Shown: positions 1 to 13,772 of the stretch, piece by piece
Layout: each line of letters begins with the position of its first letter
Numbering within the stretch: position 1 is the first letter of the stretch
Made by a program: the position numbers and the translations under genes
Notes under the pieces: generated by a model
Databases searched by the model: none
The model's input: only the letters and a program-made list of their open reading frames with translations
Told to the model about the DNA's origin: nothing
Source of the DNA: Scortum barcoo
Lineage: Eukaryota > Chordata > Actinopteri > Centrarchiformes > Terapontidae
Reading direction: 5' to 3'
Length of the DNA: 64,000 bases
Assembly (NCBI GenBank): GCA_023238725.1
Contig: CM041541.1
Coordinates: 5,428,884-5,492,883 of the forward strand

Positions 1-3000
1 AAAAGACTCAAGACTGTGCTGCACTCGTAGGGCAATTTACACTGTTAACATTGTTATTAGCTCATTCAGATTGGTGATATCACAGAAGCAGCCATTAAAT
101 CACCTCTCTAAGTGTATATACATTAGATGCACAGGAGCTCTGTCGTTTTATTGCCAGGGAAACACAGTGCAGGATTTTCTGTTGTTCCAGTCTACTTAAT
201 CTTGTCACCCTATATGTGGCAGTGATAGTCCTACTTACTCATATATACTTTCTAATATATTTCTAAATTTACTGACTGTGTTTTTTCCTGAGGACAGAAA
301 AATATCATGGCAACAGTTCGTGATCAGCCACAGAGGATGCAAAAGAAAGATAAATGTGAAGAGACAAAAGAATGGACATTGATTAGAGATTGATTATCTA
401 TTGTGCCCTCGTGCACAGCGGTAGTTGTTTTGGACTTGATATCATTTACCTTGCAGATGTTCAGGTTGTGAAGTGGCGGTTGTTCAATTTAATGCTTCAA
501 AGACTTCATTATGATTTCCAGAGGAATCATCAGATCGCAGTTAGCCCTTTTGTAACGATCCCGTTCCTTGACATTCATTATACTTCCCTCCCTCGCCTTC
601 TTTCTTTCCTCTTATTACTTTTGTTGCTGTAGCCTTGACTCGGTACAACGAGTCAACATGACTACAAGCGAGTCACTCTGCCCATGGATTACCAATGTAA
701 GCTGTCACGCTCAGCTGCGCCGCAGATGTGCCTTTGCCTTGCTAAACCTTCTTATAATTGCATTTTTTATTTATGGAATTTCTGACTATTACCGAGCAGT
801 AAGTGGATCACGGTTAAAGCTCTGCATACACCCGGCGCACATGCATGTTGTTTTCAGACGATCAATTGCGAGGCAGACAAATGAAATGTTGTGATTACAC
901 TGAATCTGCTCTGCTTGTGTGATTTATCGCGGGGGGAAGAAATGAGGCATACCTTGGCTAAGTACCTTCCTCATACCTATAATTGCAAAAACAAAATCGG
1001 AGAATTGTTACAATCTGAGATCGGCTTCCCTTTTCCTCAGACCCGATTAGTGAACCAGAAAAGTGGAGATGATGACTCTAATGTATTTGATTCAACAGCA
1101 GCATGTAAACAGCACTCCAAAACAGCAGGCACGACTGCGGGGGGGTGGGGGGGTGGGCGTGCTTTACTGCTTGCTCATGTACTGCCACATCCTCGAGAAC
1201 GTTTTAAAACACCTGTCGTAGCTAAGAAGACTAGATTTGGGTTTCCAAATTATTTTATTCGATGCTAATTAGTTCCACTGATGGATATTCAGAAGGCAGT
1301 CATCAACAGACTTCCTGTTTTTATCCTGGTTCTGCAGACAACATTTATTCTGCCTTTTTTTTTTTTTAAGAAGCAAGAATAAATCTACAGCCACGCTCGC
1401 TGCTCTGTGAGGCTGCAAGTTCTGGTTTACACCTACCTGAGTTTACCATGAAAGCTACTGTGAAAGTTTTCTGGGCAGTAAAAGGGCCAATTTTCTACCA
1501 CTGAACAAACAGCATCCCTGGGCTGCCGCTCAATGCAGCTTTTAGCCACTTCCTGTTGATTGTCCATACCTTTGTGGCGGCTGACCTTAGCTCAAGCCTT
1601 CCACACAAGCTAATTGCACCCTACGTGTTGGGCACAAAGGAACAGAACAATTGAGGCAAACTTAGACTTGAGTAAAAGAAGTGGGGGAACAAACACAGAC
1701 TGAAATGTCTAAATTGTTTGCTCCACCATTAGCCATAATGACTTCAAAGGCCGATCAAGGCTCTCTAACTACAATTATGTTTTGCATTCTTTCCCTCCAC
1801 AGCAGTCATAAATAAAATAAAAGTATAAATATGTGTGTGTCCGCCGATGTGTGCCACAGCTGTAGCCACCCCGCAGCCTGTCGCAGCCACCTTTTCAAAG
1901 ACGACACCTATGGAGACAACCGCTTATGCCGCCTGACTCTCCCACCGTTGATCTAAGGGCTCCTTCGCGGCAGCATGCCCTGCAGGTCAGCTTGATGAGC
2001 AAGCATTAGTGAGGTATTCAAGAGTGCACCATGTTACAGTGAGATATAATGAGGTACATCGCCCGCAGAGCTTTGTCTCCCTCCTGTCATGGCATGCAGA
2101 TATATTTAGCATATTAATAACAAGTTATGGATAACAGACACATTTAGCATGTTAATAGGATGCTGGTAAGTTTGTCTGTGGGCTTCAGGGACTTGCTTTG
2201 CTTTGTTGTAGATGCAAAGCACCTAATGAAAGTGGCTTATAAGTCACCTAAGCTAAAAGCTTGTACAGTGATGTTCAGCAGAATGCAAAAGGTGTGGGGG
2301 GGGGTGTATACACTCCATGTGTCTTTCAAAAGATGGTACAATTTTATTTTTTATATAACATTTGTTCTGTTAGCAGTCTTTTAACAAACGCCATTTCCCA
2401 TAAACCCCAGGCAATGGTCGGTTCAACAGTTGAGGAGAGGTCACACACGTCTTTAACATTAGGACAGAGAGACATGATAGCTAAGAAGCTGAAGAAATGA
2501 CACGAGAGGAGTGCTGGTGAATATTTTAGATGGACTGAGGTTAAAGTGACTCACTACCACACTGATAAATCTTTATGGGAGTTGTAGTTTTTTTTTAATG
2601 CTAAATGTTTAACTTCCAATATGAAGTGCTGTGGTGGGTGCAGATCTGCCTCAGGATGTGGAAAGCAAACCTCAGGAATACACTTTTTTCTCGAAAGACT
2701 CCCAATAGAAAAGCTGAATAACAGAAGCTAATGGATGACAGCTGACCCACATGTGACGTCAGGACTTTGGCTCCCTAACAGCAGCAATATCCAAATCTTA
2801 AGGGGGGGATACATCCAGGAAAAATCCAACTAGTGATTCTTCAGCAGTATCTTTGTATCTTTCTTCATGATCCAAAATCAAAAGCACAGTGAACATTTAC
2901 ACTGCATGGGGGAATGAACTCCTTTTATAAAGTTAGACTCGCATTTTGTGAGAAATGGAGATATAGTAGACTCTAAAATGAGAGTTACAAGTATCATGAT

Positions 3001-5644
3001 CTCATCTTCGAATTCAGTGTCATCACCGAAGTACATGATTCTCTTTCTTCCCTGCTGCGAAGACTGATAAGAAAAATGCAGGTACTGTTTCCTCCTGAGG
3101 CTCTGCAGGTAGAAAATATTACCCACCTGACTTGGTTTTTAGAGCTTAAAATCCTTGTACCAGGATTCACCATTTTACATGTTTTCTTGTGTCTTTTAAT
3201 CTTTTTCAGGCAGGTATGATGTGTTTTTTTTGCTGTTCCTATATGCTCACCAGGTAGCTCCATGCACCAGACAGGGTTGTATATTTTCTTTCTCTTTTAT
3301 TTTGACCCAATTGCTTCAGCTAACGGCGGCAAAACTCTCATTTTGTCTGTGATGGCTAAGCTGGTCTTAACGTGGCAGGTGAACATGGCGGCCTTCGCAA
3401 TGGGCACCCACGCTGTTTCGTAAAACAGGCCGTTCTCAGCCTACACAATATTTTCACTCTTGATCCACAGTCAGTCTGAAAGTGTTTAAAAAAAAAAAAA
3501 ACATAATTATCCCCTCTTAGCTCACAAAATGTGCTTTGCTTATTGTTACTTCAGCTGCATGTTTGACCTTCGCCGTGCAGAATGAGGCTGTCTTCACATT
3601 CATTTGCAAGAGGAGGAAAGTTTCTCTGCGTCCTTTTGGAGTAAAAATATTGTCAGTCACAAACTGAAGTCTGTTTTTTATTTTTTATGTATCCCTTTTC
3701 CACCCATTAAGTCCTCATCAAATAAGAGTTTTCAAAATAAAAGCTCTGGTCTATATTGGTCATTGTCCCTCCTCATGATTTGTGGTTTATTAGGGAGGTT
3801 TTCTACTAAATTAATAGTAGGAAGAAGCTCTTTTTTTAGGTTTTACTTCATCATGTCTTGTACAGCAGAAACTCTTAGAGGCATGCTAAATTGTTAGGAT
3901 TCAGTTAGCAATCAAATCCCTTTAAGTAACTGGCAGCATTACAACAAACCCATAAAATATCAATTTTATCCGCGAGTGCAGGTTCTCCCTTCATAGAAAG
4001 ATTAAAAAACATTCTACCTTATGTATTGCTATTGTTATGTCAGTACAGAAAGTGAAATAAAAACATATTGAGAATAAATAGCCATCTCAATGTCAGGGTA
4101 AAGTGTTCAGGCAACACAGGGGGGGAAGATAAAAGAGGATAGAGAGAAAGCCATACTGTATGTGGCGGAAAGTCAGCGGTACGGTTCGAAATAGAGGATG
4201 CTTTTATGACGAGGCCAGCATTTCAACAATTCCATCACTCTGGAAAAAATTAACTTGACATTTCTGGGACAGCACAAATTGAAACATCAACGGCGCTCGG
4301 GCCTCCTGCGACGCAGGGAACGGGCCACAGCGTCGCCGGAGCAATGTCATTTGTTTACACAGAGACTCTCAGCGAGCTAAAGGTCATGTGTTTTTTGAAT
4401 CAGCATTATAAAATGGATTTGCAGGCTCGAGTGTAGTTATCCCCAGCACCACCCCCCGCCCCCCTCGGTTGTTCACATCTGCAAAATACACTGGAGTCAG
4501 ATCCCACTGACAATACAAGCCTGTGCCAGTCACTTATAGGGCAACCAAAACAAACACACATCCCTTCCCATTTCTTGTTTTGTTTCTCCTGCTTGCATGG
4601 CAGTTACATTAAAGCCATATGCAGCACTATATTTACATTTTCCTCTGGAGGAGATGTGTATTGCACATCATGCAGGTTTTTTTTTGCTGCTGGCTTTGCA
4701 CGCTGATTGATATTCAAACGGTGCATGTTGTCTTTTGAGGTTAAACACAGCTTTGGAGGAGTCTCCTTGCAGTCTCCTTTGCCTGCGCGTTGACTTAACC
4801 GAGTCAAGATATTAATGGGAGAGGCTGCAAAAACACAACTCAGGGTGTGATCCGTGCTTCCATATTTATTTATGGATTTGTTTTTCTATTTGATTTTTTT
4901 GTTGGTTGCTTGGTGACATAGCAAAGGTTTCAGTATGCCGGTGACAAGACTCGGGGACCATGTGGAAGCAGCGGTTTTCCTATACCTCATGTTTGCAGTC
5001 ATAACTCCTGACGCCTCATTAAAGGAGAGATTTTTCAGATTTTTACCCTTCAGCCTTCCACTAATTAGCTGCATTTACATGTCTCTCACATCAAAGTGTG
5101 TCTGTTGTTTTTAAATGTATGGTGGTATCTTGTATGCAGTCTTTTCCTACACAGATCACGATTTATTTCATATTAACATAACTTTATTTGTATACTATAT
5201 AATGTAGCAACAAGATGAGAAAAACAGTTGAAGGTGCTGATGTGTCATTATCTTGCTAACCTCTGAATTATTAAGATTTACAGTGGCTTACATAGACTAT
5301 CAAAGAAAAAGTGTCATAATAATTTGAGAAAAAAATCACTTTACCTGTAAGTATACTGTGTTATACCTTTTTTGTGTGTGTATAAAAGGTGAAACATAAT
5401 TTTTATTCAACCTTGAACAATTCTATAGTAATATCTTGAGTGGCTATCACTACTAAAGTTTTGTCAGATGTTATAGACACCTGTACGAATACCTGCCAAG
5501 GTTTTCTTGATACAGTAGATCCTGATAGAAGACAAAAAAAAATATAAAAAGTTAATAACACTGCGAGTCCAAGCACATTTTGTGTGCAAAGTTTTTGAAA
5601 ATGTAATTTTTTTGACAAGGCCAGTTTGTACACACTTGCAGTTT
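1..5644. other. Unique non-coding stretch, no gene seen
   Basis: No open frame here looks like a known protein; all are short and interrupted. It is AT-rich unique sequence with short homopolymer runs, including a G-rich run near 1,139-1,158, a G run near 2,297, an A run near 3,488 and a C-rich run near 4,450. I see no mobile element that I can name. Confidence 0.6.
1139..1158 (+). other. G-run cluster, possible G-quadruplex
   Basis: Two runs of seven G and a run of three G are separated by single T residues. The long runs can be split to supply the four G-tracts a quadruplex needs. This is a sequence-pattern call only. Confidence 0.35.
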
Positions 5645-5812
5645 ACCACCCTAAAGGTTGGATAAGCAGGGCTGCGCTCACAAGGTCAGCGGTTCAAATC
5701 CCCAGAGCAGCTGTAAAAAATCTGGAGAGAGAAAGTGAGCGAGTGAGTAATTCTCACCTCCCCAGTGGTCTCGCTAAGTGCTTTCTGTCAGGGCTTAAGC
5801 CCCAAATGTTTT
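5645..5812 (+). mobile_element. Degenerate tRNA-derived SINE
   Basis: A short tRNA-like head contains a B-box-like GCGGTTCAAATCC near 5,689-5,701. It is followed by a body ending in a CCCAAATGTTTT-type tail, in the style of teleost V-type SINEs. The A box is poorly preserved, so this is an old and probably 5'-damaged copy. It is a non-coding retroposon that depended on a LINE for movement. Family membership rests on recognising its style, not on a search. Confidence 0.6.
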
Positions 5813-6340
5813 GAGATTAGCCTCGAATAGCTTTTGATCAGGGAGTTGAAATAACTTTTACATAATTCTCATCCTCTCCCCTCCCTAGTGTCCCTGTCCC
5901 TTTATGAGCACTGCCTACAGAGGTTCACACCGCACAGAGCTGCAGGTGAAGTTCACATCAGCAGCCCGGCTAGACCAGCCGGATAATCAGCTCTGAGTGC
6001 GTCAGCGAACACACCGGGGTTCAAACGGTTCATACATCAGTGGCTTTTCTAGTCATATTTGCTTTATCTGAAGGGAGATGATGTATATAATTTTAATCAG
6101 ATGGTGCAACGTCGGAGTCAGAGGCAGCAACCCAAAGTCCCTTTTTAGCCTACAGCAGCACAAACACTGGGAACACTGGTAAACAGATCAGTTATCAGAA
6201 GGAAATAAGAACTTCAAACATCCCTCGGGGTCTCGATCAAGCCCTGTGACATAGTTAGATCTATTTTTTTGGTAAATAATTTTCATAAATCAGCTTAATA
6301 CATCTGGTGGACATCAGCGAAAATTATCAGCCAGATCAAA
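5813..6340. other. Unique non-coding stretch
   Basis: Moderately GC-balanced sequence with no protein-like frame and no repeat that I can identify. Confidence 0.5.
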
Positions 6341-6615
6341 TTAAAGGGACAGTTTAACTAAATTGCACAAAATGAACAGAAAGAATAAATAAATACACAA
6401 AATCCTGCTGACTGACATTTGAAAAGCTCTTGACAGATTTGTAGGAGCAGGGCTTTTGTTGCCTTACTTCCCTCTCTGCCTACAATCTTTATGCTAAGCT
6501 ATGTTAAACACATCATTGACTTACAGCCTTTGTGTTAAGCTACACTAAACATGTCATTGACTATGGTATTGGTGCAAATAAGAATATATTGATATTCTCA
6601 TTTGGATAAGACAGG
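6341..6615 (+). repeat. Degraded dispersed teleost repeat with internal duplication
   Basis: The block opens with TTAAAGGGACAGTTTAAC and contains TTTATGCTAAGCTA and a TGATATTCTCAT-type end, phrases typical of a widespread teleost interspersed repeat whose formal name I cannot give. Inside it, 6,496-6,521 and 6,537-6,562 are diverged tandem copies with a period of about 41 bases. No coding capacity is visible. Confidence 0.45.
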
Positions 6616-9000
6616 AAGCACATTTGGCACAGACAGTCACAGAAATGTAGGCTTTGGTCTGACAAAGGCTTTGGTCTAACCCTAACCCTGCATAGTCAGG
6701 TGTAAACTGCATTGATGGCTATATTGTCCTTAAACTCCTGTAGCTTCACACAAGGCGACACTAAGTTAAATTAATCTTGTGTGTAAGATGGTGGTAGCAT
6801 CCGTAAAAATATCTTACAGGTGTTAAAGTGCAATTAGAAAAAGTGTTTCAGCCCTAATGAACGTTCTCGGTGGCTTACAGCAGGAGACAGTGGTGTGTAT
6901 GTGGGTGAATCTGTTGCTGAGAATATGCAGATAAGGACCAAGTAAAGATAATTTCAAGGTTTAAAATAGTCTCTCTCAATTAGGACATCACATCCTGTTA
7001 CCAACATGTGAATCTCACGGGCATCCTGGGATATCATCTTGAATCTGCACATTAAGCACGCATCGGGGCCAGGTAAAGTATAATTTCAGATGTGACATAT
7101 CGACTCTTGTGTGTTTCAGACATTTGCTGATTTATCACGTGTCATTTCTGTCAGTGAAGCGGAGACATTCATCAATATTTTGCGCATACATTTTCGTGAC
7201 AGAGGGCAGGTTCAGGGCCAAGATTATTCGAGTCATGAAACATTCATAATATGTGCATATTTTCAGGATTCATTACCATGTTGAGTACATGATATTTGCT
7301 GATGAGCTTTTTGACTTCACTTTGGCAGGAAAACTTTGAGAGCGCATGTCATGTATAATTTGTATAATGGCATATGCCTCAAAGCACATGTAGCCATGCA
7401 ATTTAAACAGTGCCATACTTTACATGTGTCAAACATGCATGAATAGTGAGGTTTGTTTTGGAGGATGAATCAAGGTTAAAGCTAAGGCAGGATAATCTTC
7501 ATATTGGTACTTCCAGACAATTTAAACACCCCGTACCAGCACTGGAAAGAAACTTCAAAGACAAGATTATTATTTTTGGATTATTTCGTTTTATTTAAAC
7601 CCACAGATATTATGACAAAGCGGGCTCGCAGGCACATTCTGTTTGGAACATCCCCAAAAGGACATTCAAGTCACTGAATTATATAACAAATCTTTGTTGT
7701 CATCGTCATCATCATCATGGCAGGCCGCTGCTGCCCCAGAGAAAACTTTGAAACCTCTGAAATTTAGTCAGACGTATTCTGGGTTAGAGCTCCACAAATA
7801 GAGCTTTTTTGCATCGGCTGGGGGAGAGGGCTATGGGCAAATTGCTTAGGTTAATGACTTTGTGAATTATTCATGTTCAGGTCTAAGTGAAATGGGGGAG
7901 TCTGAGTAATCTGGCCGACAGTGGTAGTCATTTTTTTTGCACTCGCAACTAAAACATCTCTGCTACCTGATGCGAAACGGGAACACTTTTTCCTTTAACC
8001 CTACACAGTATTCCAGTTTTTCTCTCCTTTTGTCATACAGCACCCACATTTGGAAGTTTTCATGTGTTAATATTTTACGTCATTAAAGCAAAAGGGATTG
8101 AATGTGATGACAATAAAGGGTTTTCTTCCACTGGTCAAAGTAAAAACTGACCTCTAGAGAGTGACTGAAAATAATTACAAATGTAATAAGCACATTTCAT
8201 ACTCTGCATAATTATATGAAAACCCCCTGTGTGCGCTAAATGGGTTTCACTTCATTGTAGTATAAATAAACCTGTATCTTGAACTTCTGGTGAGTCAGTA
8301 TATGGCAAAACCTCAATCATGAAAACAATAGCGAGACCCCAATCATGTTGGTGAGAAGGTGATTGAAGTCAGCCAAACACTTCCAAGTCAATGAGCGTCT
8401 CTTGCAATACAAGGAATATCTTTTCCTTCTAACAACGTTGCTTTCATTTAACTGTGACCATGGTTGTTGTGAAATGAAAGTTTAACCTTTCGTTTTGCTG
8501 TGTGCTCACATCTCCTATGTGTCTCATATCATCTCTCCACATCTCCACGAGGAAAGGCATGATCATGAAAATGTCATGCTAGTTAATGAATTCCATTTTT
8601 AGACATGCTTTAAGACATTCCTGCAATGCAGTCGCTGAGTTCAAGCAGATCAAACCCTGACTGTAAAACATGAAGAATGTATGAAAGTAAGTAAAACAGT
8701 TGATAGGTAAAAATATGGACAAATAATTTAAATAGTTTAATGTTAAGCTACCTAGCCATTTATCATGACTTAAATTGTGTATTAATGGCTGAAATTGATA
8801 AATTTGATAAACTGATAAGTAAACAGTCTTCCTATAATTAATAATATATACACTGTTGTACCATTTTGGTTATATGAAAACATTTAGTAAAACTATTCAG
8901 TTTGATTATCTTAAATGTTCTAAATATCATCCCAGATTATAGTCCATTCAAAAGAACATGTCTGACTGGTGCATATGCAGGGGTTATGCCTTGAACTCAT
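6616..9000. other. Unique non-coding stretch
   Basis: No gene seen. Near 6,649-6,677 a 12-base word is repeated at 17-base spacing, followed by two CTAACC-type units too short to call telomeric. A short TCATCATC-type run lies near 7,700. A small imperfect duplication around 8,310-8,350 repeats a 'cAATCATG' phrase. Confidence 0.5.
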
Positions 9001-9052
9001 TTCATAGGAATGTGGGATAAAAAAGTAAAAAAAAGGTTGGGAATCACGACTG
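9001..9052. mobile_element. Fragment of an hAT-type miniature element
   Basis: The segment ends in GGTTGGGAATCACGACTG, close to the GGTTGGGAACCACTG terminal inverted repeat typical of fish hAT miniature elements. The matching left end is not visible, so only one terminus survives. The more complete element at 45,085-45,297 has related ends. Confidence 0.4.
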
Positions 9053-10805
9053 TAAAGCCCTGTTACATTGTGTAAATTTCAAAATGAGTCAGAAAAACAT
9101 TAGTTCCTCAGTGGAATTTTAATCTTCATCTGCCTGAAGTGGCTTTTAAAGGTTCATTTTCAGAGGAGTTTCTCCTTCGTACAATGCCTGATTTAATTAG
9201 AGCCATAGGAGTCAATTTTCTGAAATATGAATATAATTGCTTTTGTAGAGGTTTTTGGTTGGTGCTGAATTCTATTTGAAAATAGACCATAATTCATTCT
9301 CCTCTCATTCATCACACGCAACTTTACCACCACTAATAAAAAAAAAATATTGTTCTAATACAGATTTTATCCAAAATACAACAGACAAGGATGGCACAGA
9401 AGTTGCATCACTAAATGTTTTTTTTTTCCTTTGAAGCTCCCAAAGATCAAACATCTACATCTTTATTTGTAGATTTACCTCAACTGAAGACTTTTGCATC
9501 ATTTTTGAGTGCAACCACCCCACCCCCACCCCGAATCCTCCGAAAACCACCCACTCAATACACGCACGCTTGATCATTCACTCTGGCACAAATCACCTTT
9601 CCCAGAGAGATTGCCTCCTCACTTGTGCGGTTTTAACTTCAATGGGGTTAGAAACACAATTACCTCATTGTCCCTTGAAATATAATCTGGGACTGTAAAG
9701 AAAGACAGAGAGAGAGGGAGAGGAGAAGAGCGAGATAGATGGTGGTGGTGGGGAGCACGCAGAAATGAGGGCAGGTGTAAGGGAGATAAGAAACGTTAGC
9801 TGTGCTCATAAGATGATGATTCAGAAAAGGAACGGTGGGGAACAAAGTTCAAATGGGCTGAGCTTTCAAACAGCGCCTTAATCATTCCCACCGTGTAGAG
9901 CCTCTTATGGTTTGCCAAAACCTCTGCTGGAGGAAACGATGATTCCCGCACATAAAACTGGGAAATAGAAATCACAATAGAGTTATATCACTGCAGGAAG
10001 ACATCATGCAGACATGAACCTACATGCAACATGTGAGCGTTTAACTACACGTGGTGCCATACAGTGCTGCATACTGTGGGGAGGGGGCCATCTGTTGTCA
10101 ATAAAAGAATCATTTGACATTGGAAAGTAAAGTTGTGCCTGAATTAAAAACATGATGTCAGCTAGCAGAAAGAATTAATAAAACCTGTCCGAAACCACCC
10201 AGGCTGTCCTCCCTAGGCTTTTATAACAAATGAGATAGCATTCAAAACCAAAGAGCTTTTAAAGCTTTAGTCGCGAGATAAGGCAGTAGAAGGTTTAAGT
10301 AAATCTGTCTGTCTTTTAACCAATTTTATGAAGGAAAAAAGAATTTTATAAGAACAAACTGGTTTGTACTTTTTTTGTACCGAGTGACTCACGCCATGGA
10401 TAAAACACACTTAAACTAAAATGAATGGTGACGATATTGAAGGCGGTTATTTAAAGGCATTCCTATGACTGGGACATGCAACAGGTGCCTACCACAGCTG
10501 AGGGTCACGGTGTGCTCAAACAGAAATACTTCAGCTCTGAAATATCAAGCTTGAGAAAGAAGTTCAAACTCACTCTCACCGGACGCAGCTGGCCAATCAT
10601 GGCATGAAGTCACAGTTGTGGTTGGGAGGAGGGTTCCCAAAGCTATGCGACCACCTGGACAACAGTTCTGATGGAGTATGCTGGCAGTTTAAGCCTAACA
10701 CACCCTCAAACATACTCATCTTTAAGCCATTTAATGACATTTTGAAACATTAGATGACACTGGAACTAACATAGACAACATAGACAATCATCATGAAGCC
10801 TAGTT
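9053..10805. other. Unique non-coding stretch
   Basis: No coding frame recognised. It holds a C-rich run near 9,515-9,532 and a short GA/GGT-rich low-complexity patch at about 9,700-9,755. The rest is AT-rich unique DNA. Confidence 0.5.
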
Positions 10806-11186
10806 AATGCTTTGAGCTAAATGCTAACATCAGTATAATGACACACTCACACTGGCAATGCTAACATGCTGATGTTAAGTAGGTGTAATGTTCGACATAG
10901 GATGGTGAACACGATATTGTTGAGTTTAATCACAAAGTACCGACACTGATTGACATTTAGTCTGGGGATTGCCAAAGTTACAAAAGTTCATCCTGAGTTG
11001 CACATGACTGTCCGGACCAAATTCCATGGTTACCCATCAAAAGTGGTAGACAAAACTGAAATTTCAACCTCAAGGTGAACACAAAAGTCATTAGAATCCA
11101 TGCAGTAGTCCAGTCTGGATCAAAATGGTGGACCGGCCGACACTGGACGGACAGACATCAACATCCTTAGAGCCTTGCATAGCTAG
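10806..11186 (+). repeat. Dispersed repeat family, copy A (plus orientation)
   Basis: This copy runs through 'GAGCTAAATGCTAACATCAG', 'CTAACATGCTGATGTTAAG' and 'AATCACAAAGTAC', and ends in 'GTCTGGATCAAAATGGTGGAC' then 'ACATCCTTAGAGCC'. The same phrases recur in the copies at 17,350 (minus), 38,970 (plus, rearranged) and 59,052 (minus), so it is a genuine interspersed family. I recognise it as common in percomorph genomes but cannot name it. It is non-coding; neither end shows convincing terminal repeats. Confidence 0.7.
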
Positions 11187-12389
11187 AAATGTTAGTGCTA
11201 TGTAGTCTCCAAAACAGGTCTTCTTGAAGCTCTAGTGGCCATATTTGGAGCTTAAGCTTCAACCATTGGTCGATTTCAGCAGCTGCCAGTTCAAGCAAAC
11301 TCCTGCTGCTGCTTCCATGAATGTAAAATACATTTCTCATACAGCAGCCCATCCCGGCCCGCTCTGCTCAACCCAGTGGCTTTTAACAAGTGGATGTGCT
11401 TTCTTTAGTCCTATGGAGAACGACGAGATGGACATTTGAACAATAGCTTTTCTTTATTAATCTACCAGAACTCTGTTTCTATGTTCTTTTGAGAAATGAT
11501 GTTTACAGAGGAGCAGCAGAAACAGAAAAAATGTGATTTCAACAGTGCCTCACAGCCTGTAGCGGTGCACAGTTGAAGCTAATACAATTCTGACCTACAA
11601 GCTAAAAAAAGAGAACTCGGCGCCTTGAGTTAAGCGTTGAGAATATTCTCAGCTCTTCAGCTCTTCCGCCGCCGGTTCAGCTCTTCCTGACAGCGTTTCT
11701 CGCGAGCTGCAAAACTTTGCCGCTCCGGGTTTTCTCTCCAAGCGAAGTTCTTATCTGCCAAGAGTCCTCCGCCTGGTTTTACATGTGCCGAGGGTGTTTA
11801 AGGTTTCGTGCTGCATGTACAGGACTTGTGTGCAGACTGCTCAACCCAGTTCGCTTCATACATGTTTAAGTGGCTGTCTCGATTTCACATAACCCAAACA
11901 TATTAAGTTGCAACTTAAGGCCTAAGGACGGCGCACTTGAAAGCACCACCAATGTTTATATCTTAAAGGCGCGCCTAGTGGATTAAAACCAACATATGGA
12001 GTTCCTTTACGTCCCTCGCATGTGTCAGATACTTGTGTTGGCTGAGAGCATAATAAATGAACAGCAGGGTTGGGAGCGCTGCAAACCGTGTCCCACTCGA
12101 CTCACTCTAGAACATGAGATCAAGGCTCGCTCAATTAAGAATAATTTTCCATGGAGCTTTATGCTAAACCAGTGCCATAGCTCCATTACCAGCTAGACTG
12201 CTTTACATATTTAATGCATGTTCGTCTGTAGGAGAGATGATCTTCAAAGCGTCATGTGTGTCACGGGGCAGCGTGTTGCGGTCCCCGTCGCGCTAATGTC
12301 TACCAGTGGCTCCTCTCAGCACTGTTTCAGAATGACTCACACAGCTGGAGACTAAAAATAGCCCATAAGTCTCCCTCCTTGGCTCACAA
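11187..12389. other. Unique stretch with a CpG-richer core
   Basis: No convincing gene. Around 11,610-11,830 CpG content rises, and CAGCTCTTC occurs three times within about 40 bases (11,650-11,690). This could be a regulatory element or a decayed CpG patch; nothing in the sequence decides. Confidence 0.4.
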
Positions 12390-12500
12390 TCTCTCCCTCT
12401 TATCTCTTTACCCCCCTTCTCTCTCTCCGCTTCTGTTCCTCTCCATCTCGTCTCCCCTCTCTTCATTTGTCTCCCTCGCTCTCCCCTCTCTCTGCATTTT
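12390..12500. repeat. Polypyrimidine (CT-rich) low-complexity tract
   Basis: About 110 bases of almost pure C and T on the plus strand. Open frames on either strand here are composition artefacts (serine/leucine-rich on one strand, arginine/glutamate-rich on the other). Confidence 0.8.
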
Positions 12501-13650
12501 CCACGCAAATGCCCCAAACTGGTGAATTAGAGTATGAATCATCAGTGTCCTCTGGAAAAGCAAAAAATAACATGTAAGCACGGGAGGAAGGGGGAGGGGG
12601 GGAGAGAAAAAAAGATGATGTAGCACAGCTGGGAAATGATGAACTCGGAATATAGGTCATAGCAAGATAATGTTATCAAAGCTTAAATCAGACAAAGGGA
12701 AATGATATGGCTTCATTCCATATTTATTATTATGCAAACGTAACCTACTTTTCCTACCTGCCTGTGATGTCATGCGATGCTATTATTTTTACTGTTTATT
12801 AAAAAGGAAAAAAAAAAAGCTTAGTCAAATTAATCCAAATGAAAATTGTTCTGCATTCCATACTGCAAAACGCTCTCTCCCAAATGCTATTTTTTAACTC
12901 AAGTGCCTCGCTTTACTGTTACACACCCGCAAGGATTTTCACTTGGGAGCTGCAGAGTACAACCGCAGGCTTGTACTGGCGGTCACTGAGCTGTTCCACC
13001 AGAGCAGTTAGGGTTTTGAGTGCCCGACTCAAAAGCACCTTAACAGTAGCTGCTGATGGAGGACAGACCGGTCCTCGCTCAAGACTTTATGTCAATACAC
13101 CGGGATGATATCAGGCTTTTATTAAATATTATCAGTCGGCCAGGTAGGCTGCGAAACATGCAATCACACAGTATTTACTTTGATTCTTTATTTAAAGGCT
13201 GACTGTATCCTAGACTTCATTTTCACACCAGTTGAATTATCTGTGTGGATTCAACCATGTTCATTAATATTTACCTGTTCCTACTTGTGCTTAAATGTGG
13301 TATAAAATACATGAGAACAGCGGGGCATTTAAGTATTTTAAATATTCTATAGGAAGTAATTACAGTGTAAAGTAGCAAAATGGACTTTTGTTATTGAGGA
13401 ATATACATTTGTTACATTCCCACTATGACCACACATGCTGTGTATAGGAAGCTCTACATGCTTCCTAGCCCAGTGTACTTATAAGGGACAGGGAAATAGG
13501 TTAAACGCCGGCTTACTGTGTCGGCAGTTAAGCCAACCAGATTATGGTCTTTGGATTGACTACAGTACAGTAAAAACAAATGCTTTTGCCCTTTGTTTGT
13601 GGCAGTTATCTGTTTTATTTTTTTGGTGGGTGTTACCCTTTTATTATTAT
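12501..13650. other. Unique non-coding stretch
   Basis: Contains a short G/A-rich run near 12,580-12,615 and an A run near 12,808. No gene or named repeat seen. Confidence 0.5.
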
Positions 13651-13772
13651 TTATAGAACAGCTGAGAGAGACAGGAAAGGGGGGAGATGGAGAGGGGACG
13701 ACATGCAGCAAATGGCCCCAGGCTGCTGCATACATGGGTGCGCGCTCTACCGACTGAGCCACCTGCGCGCCC
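13651..13772 (-). mobile_element. tRNA-derived SINE fragment, B box lost
   Basis: Read on the minus strand, it opens with a clear tRNA-like A box (GGTGGCTCAGTCGGTAGAGC-type, plus positions about 13,741-13,764). It continues into TTTGCTGCATGTCGTCCCC and a CT-rich body ending near a TCTATAAATAA tail. This order is typical of a common teleost tRNA-SINE. The segment that should carry the B box is missing, so the internal promoter is broken. Confidence 0.75.

Noticed and set aside
6676..6689. Telomere-like CTAACC units
   Set aside because: Only two units occur, far too few for an interstitial telomeric array.
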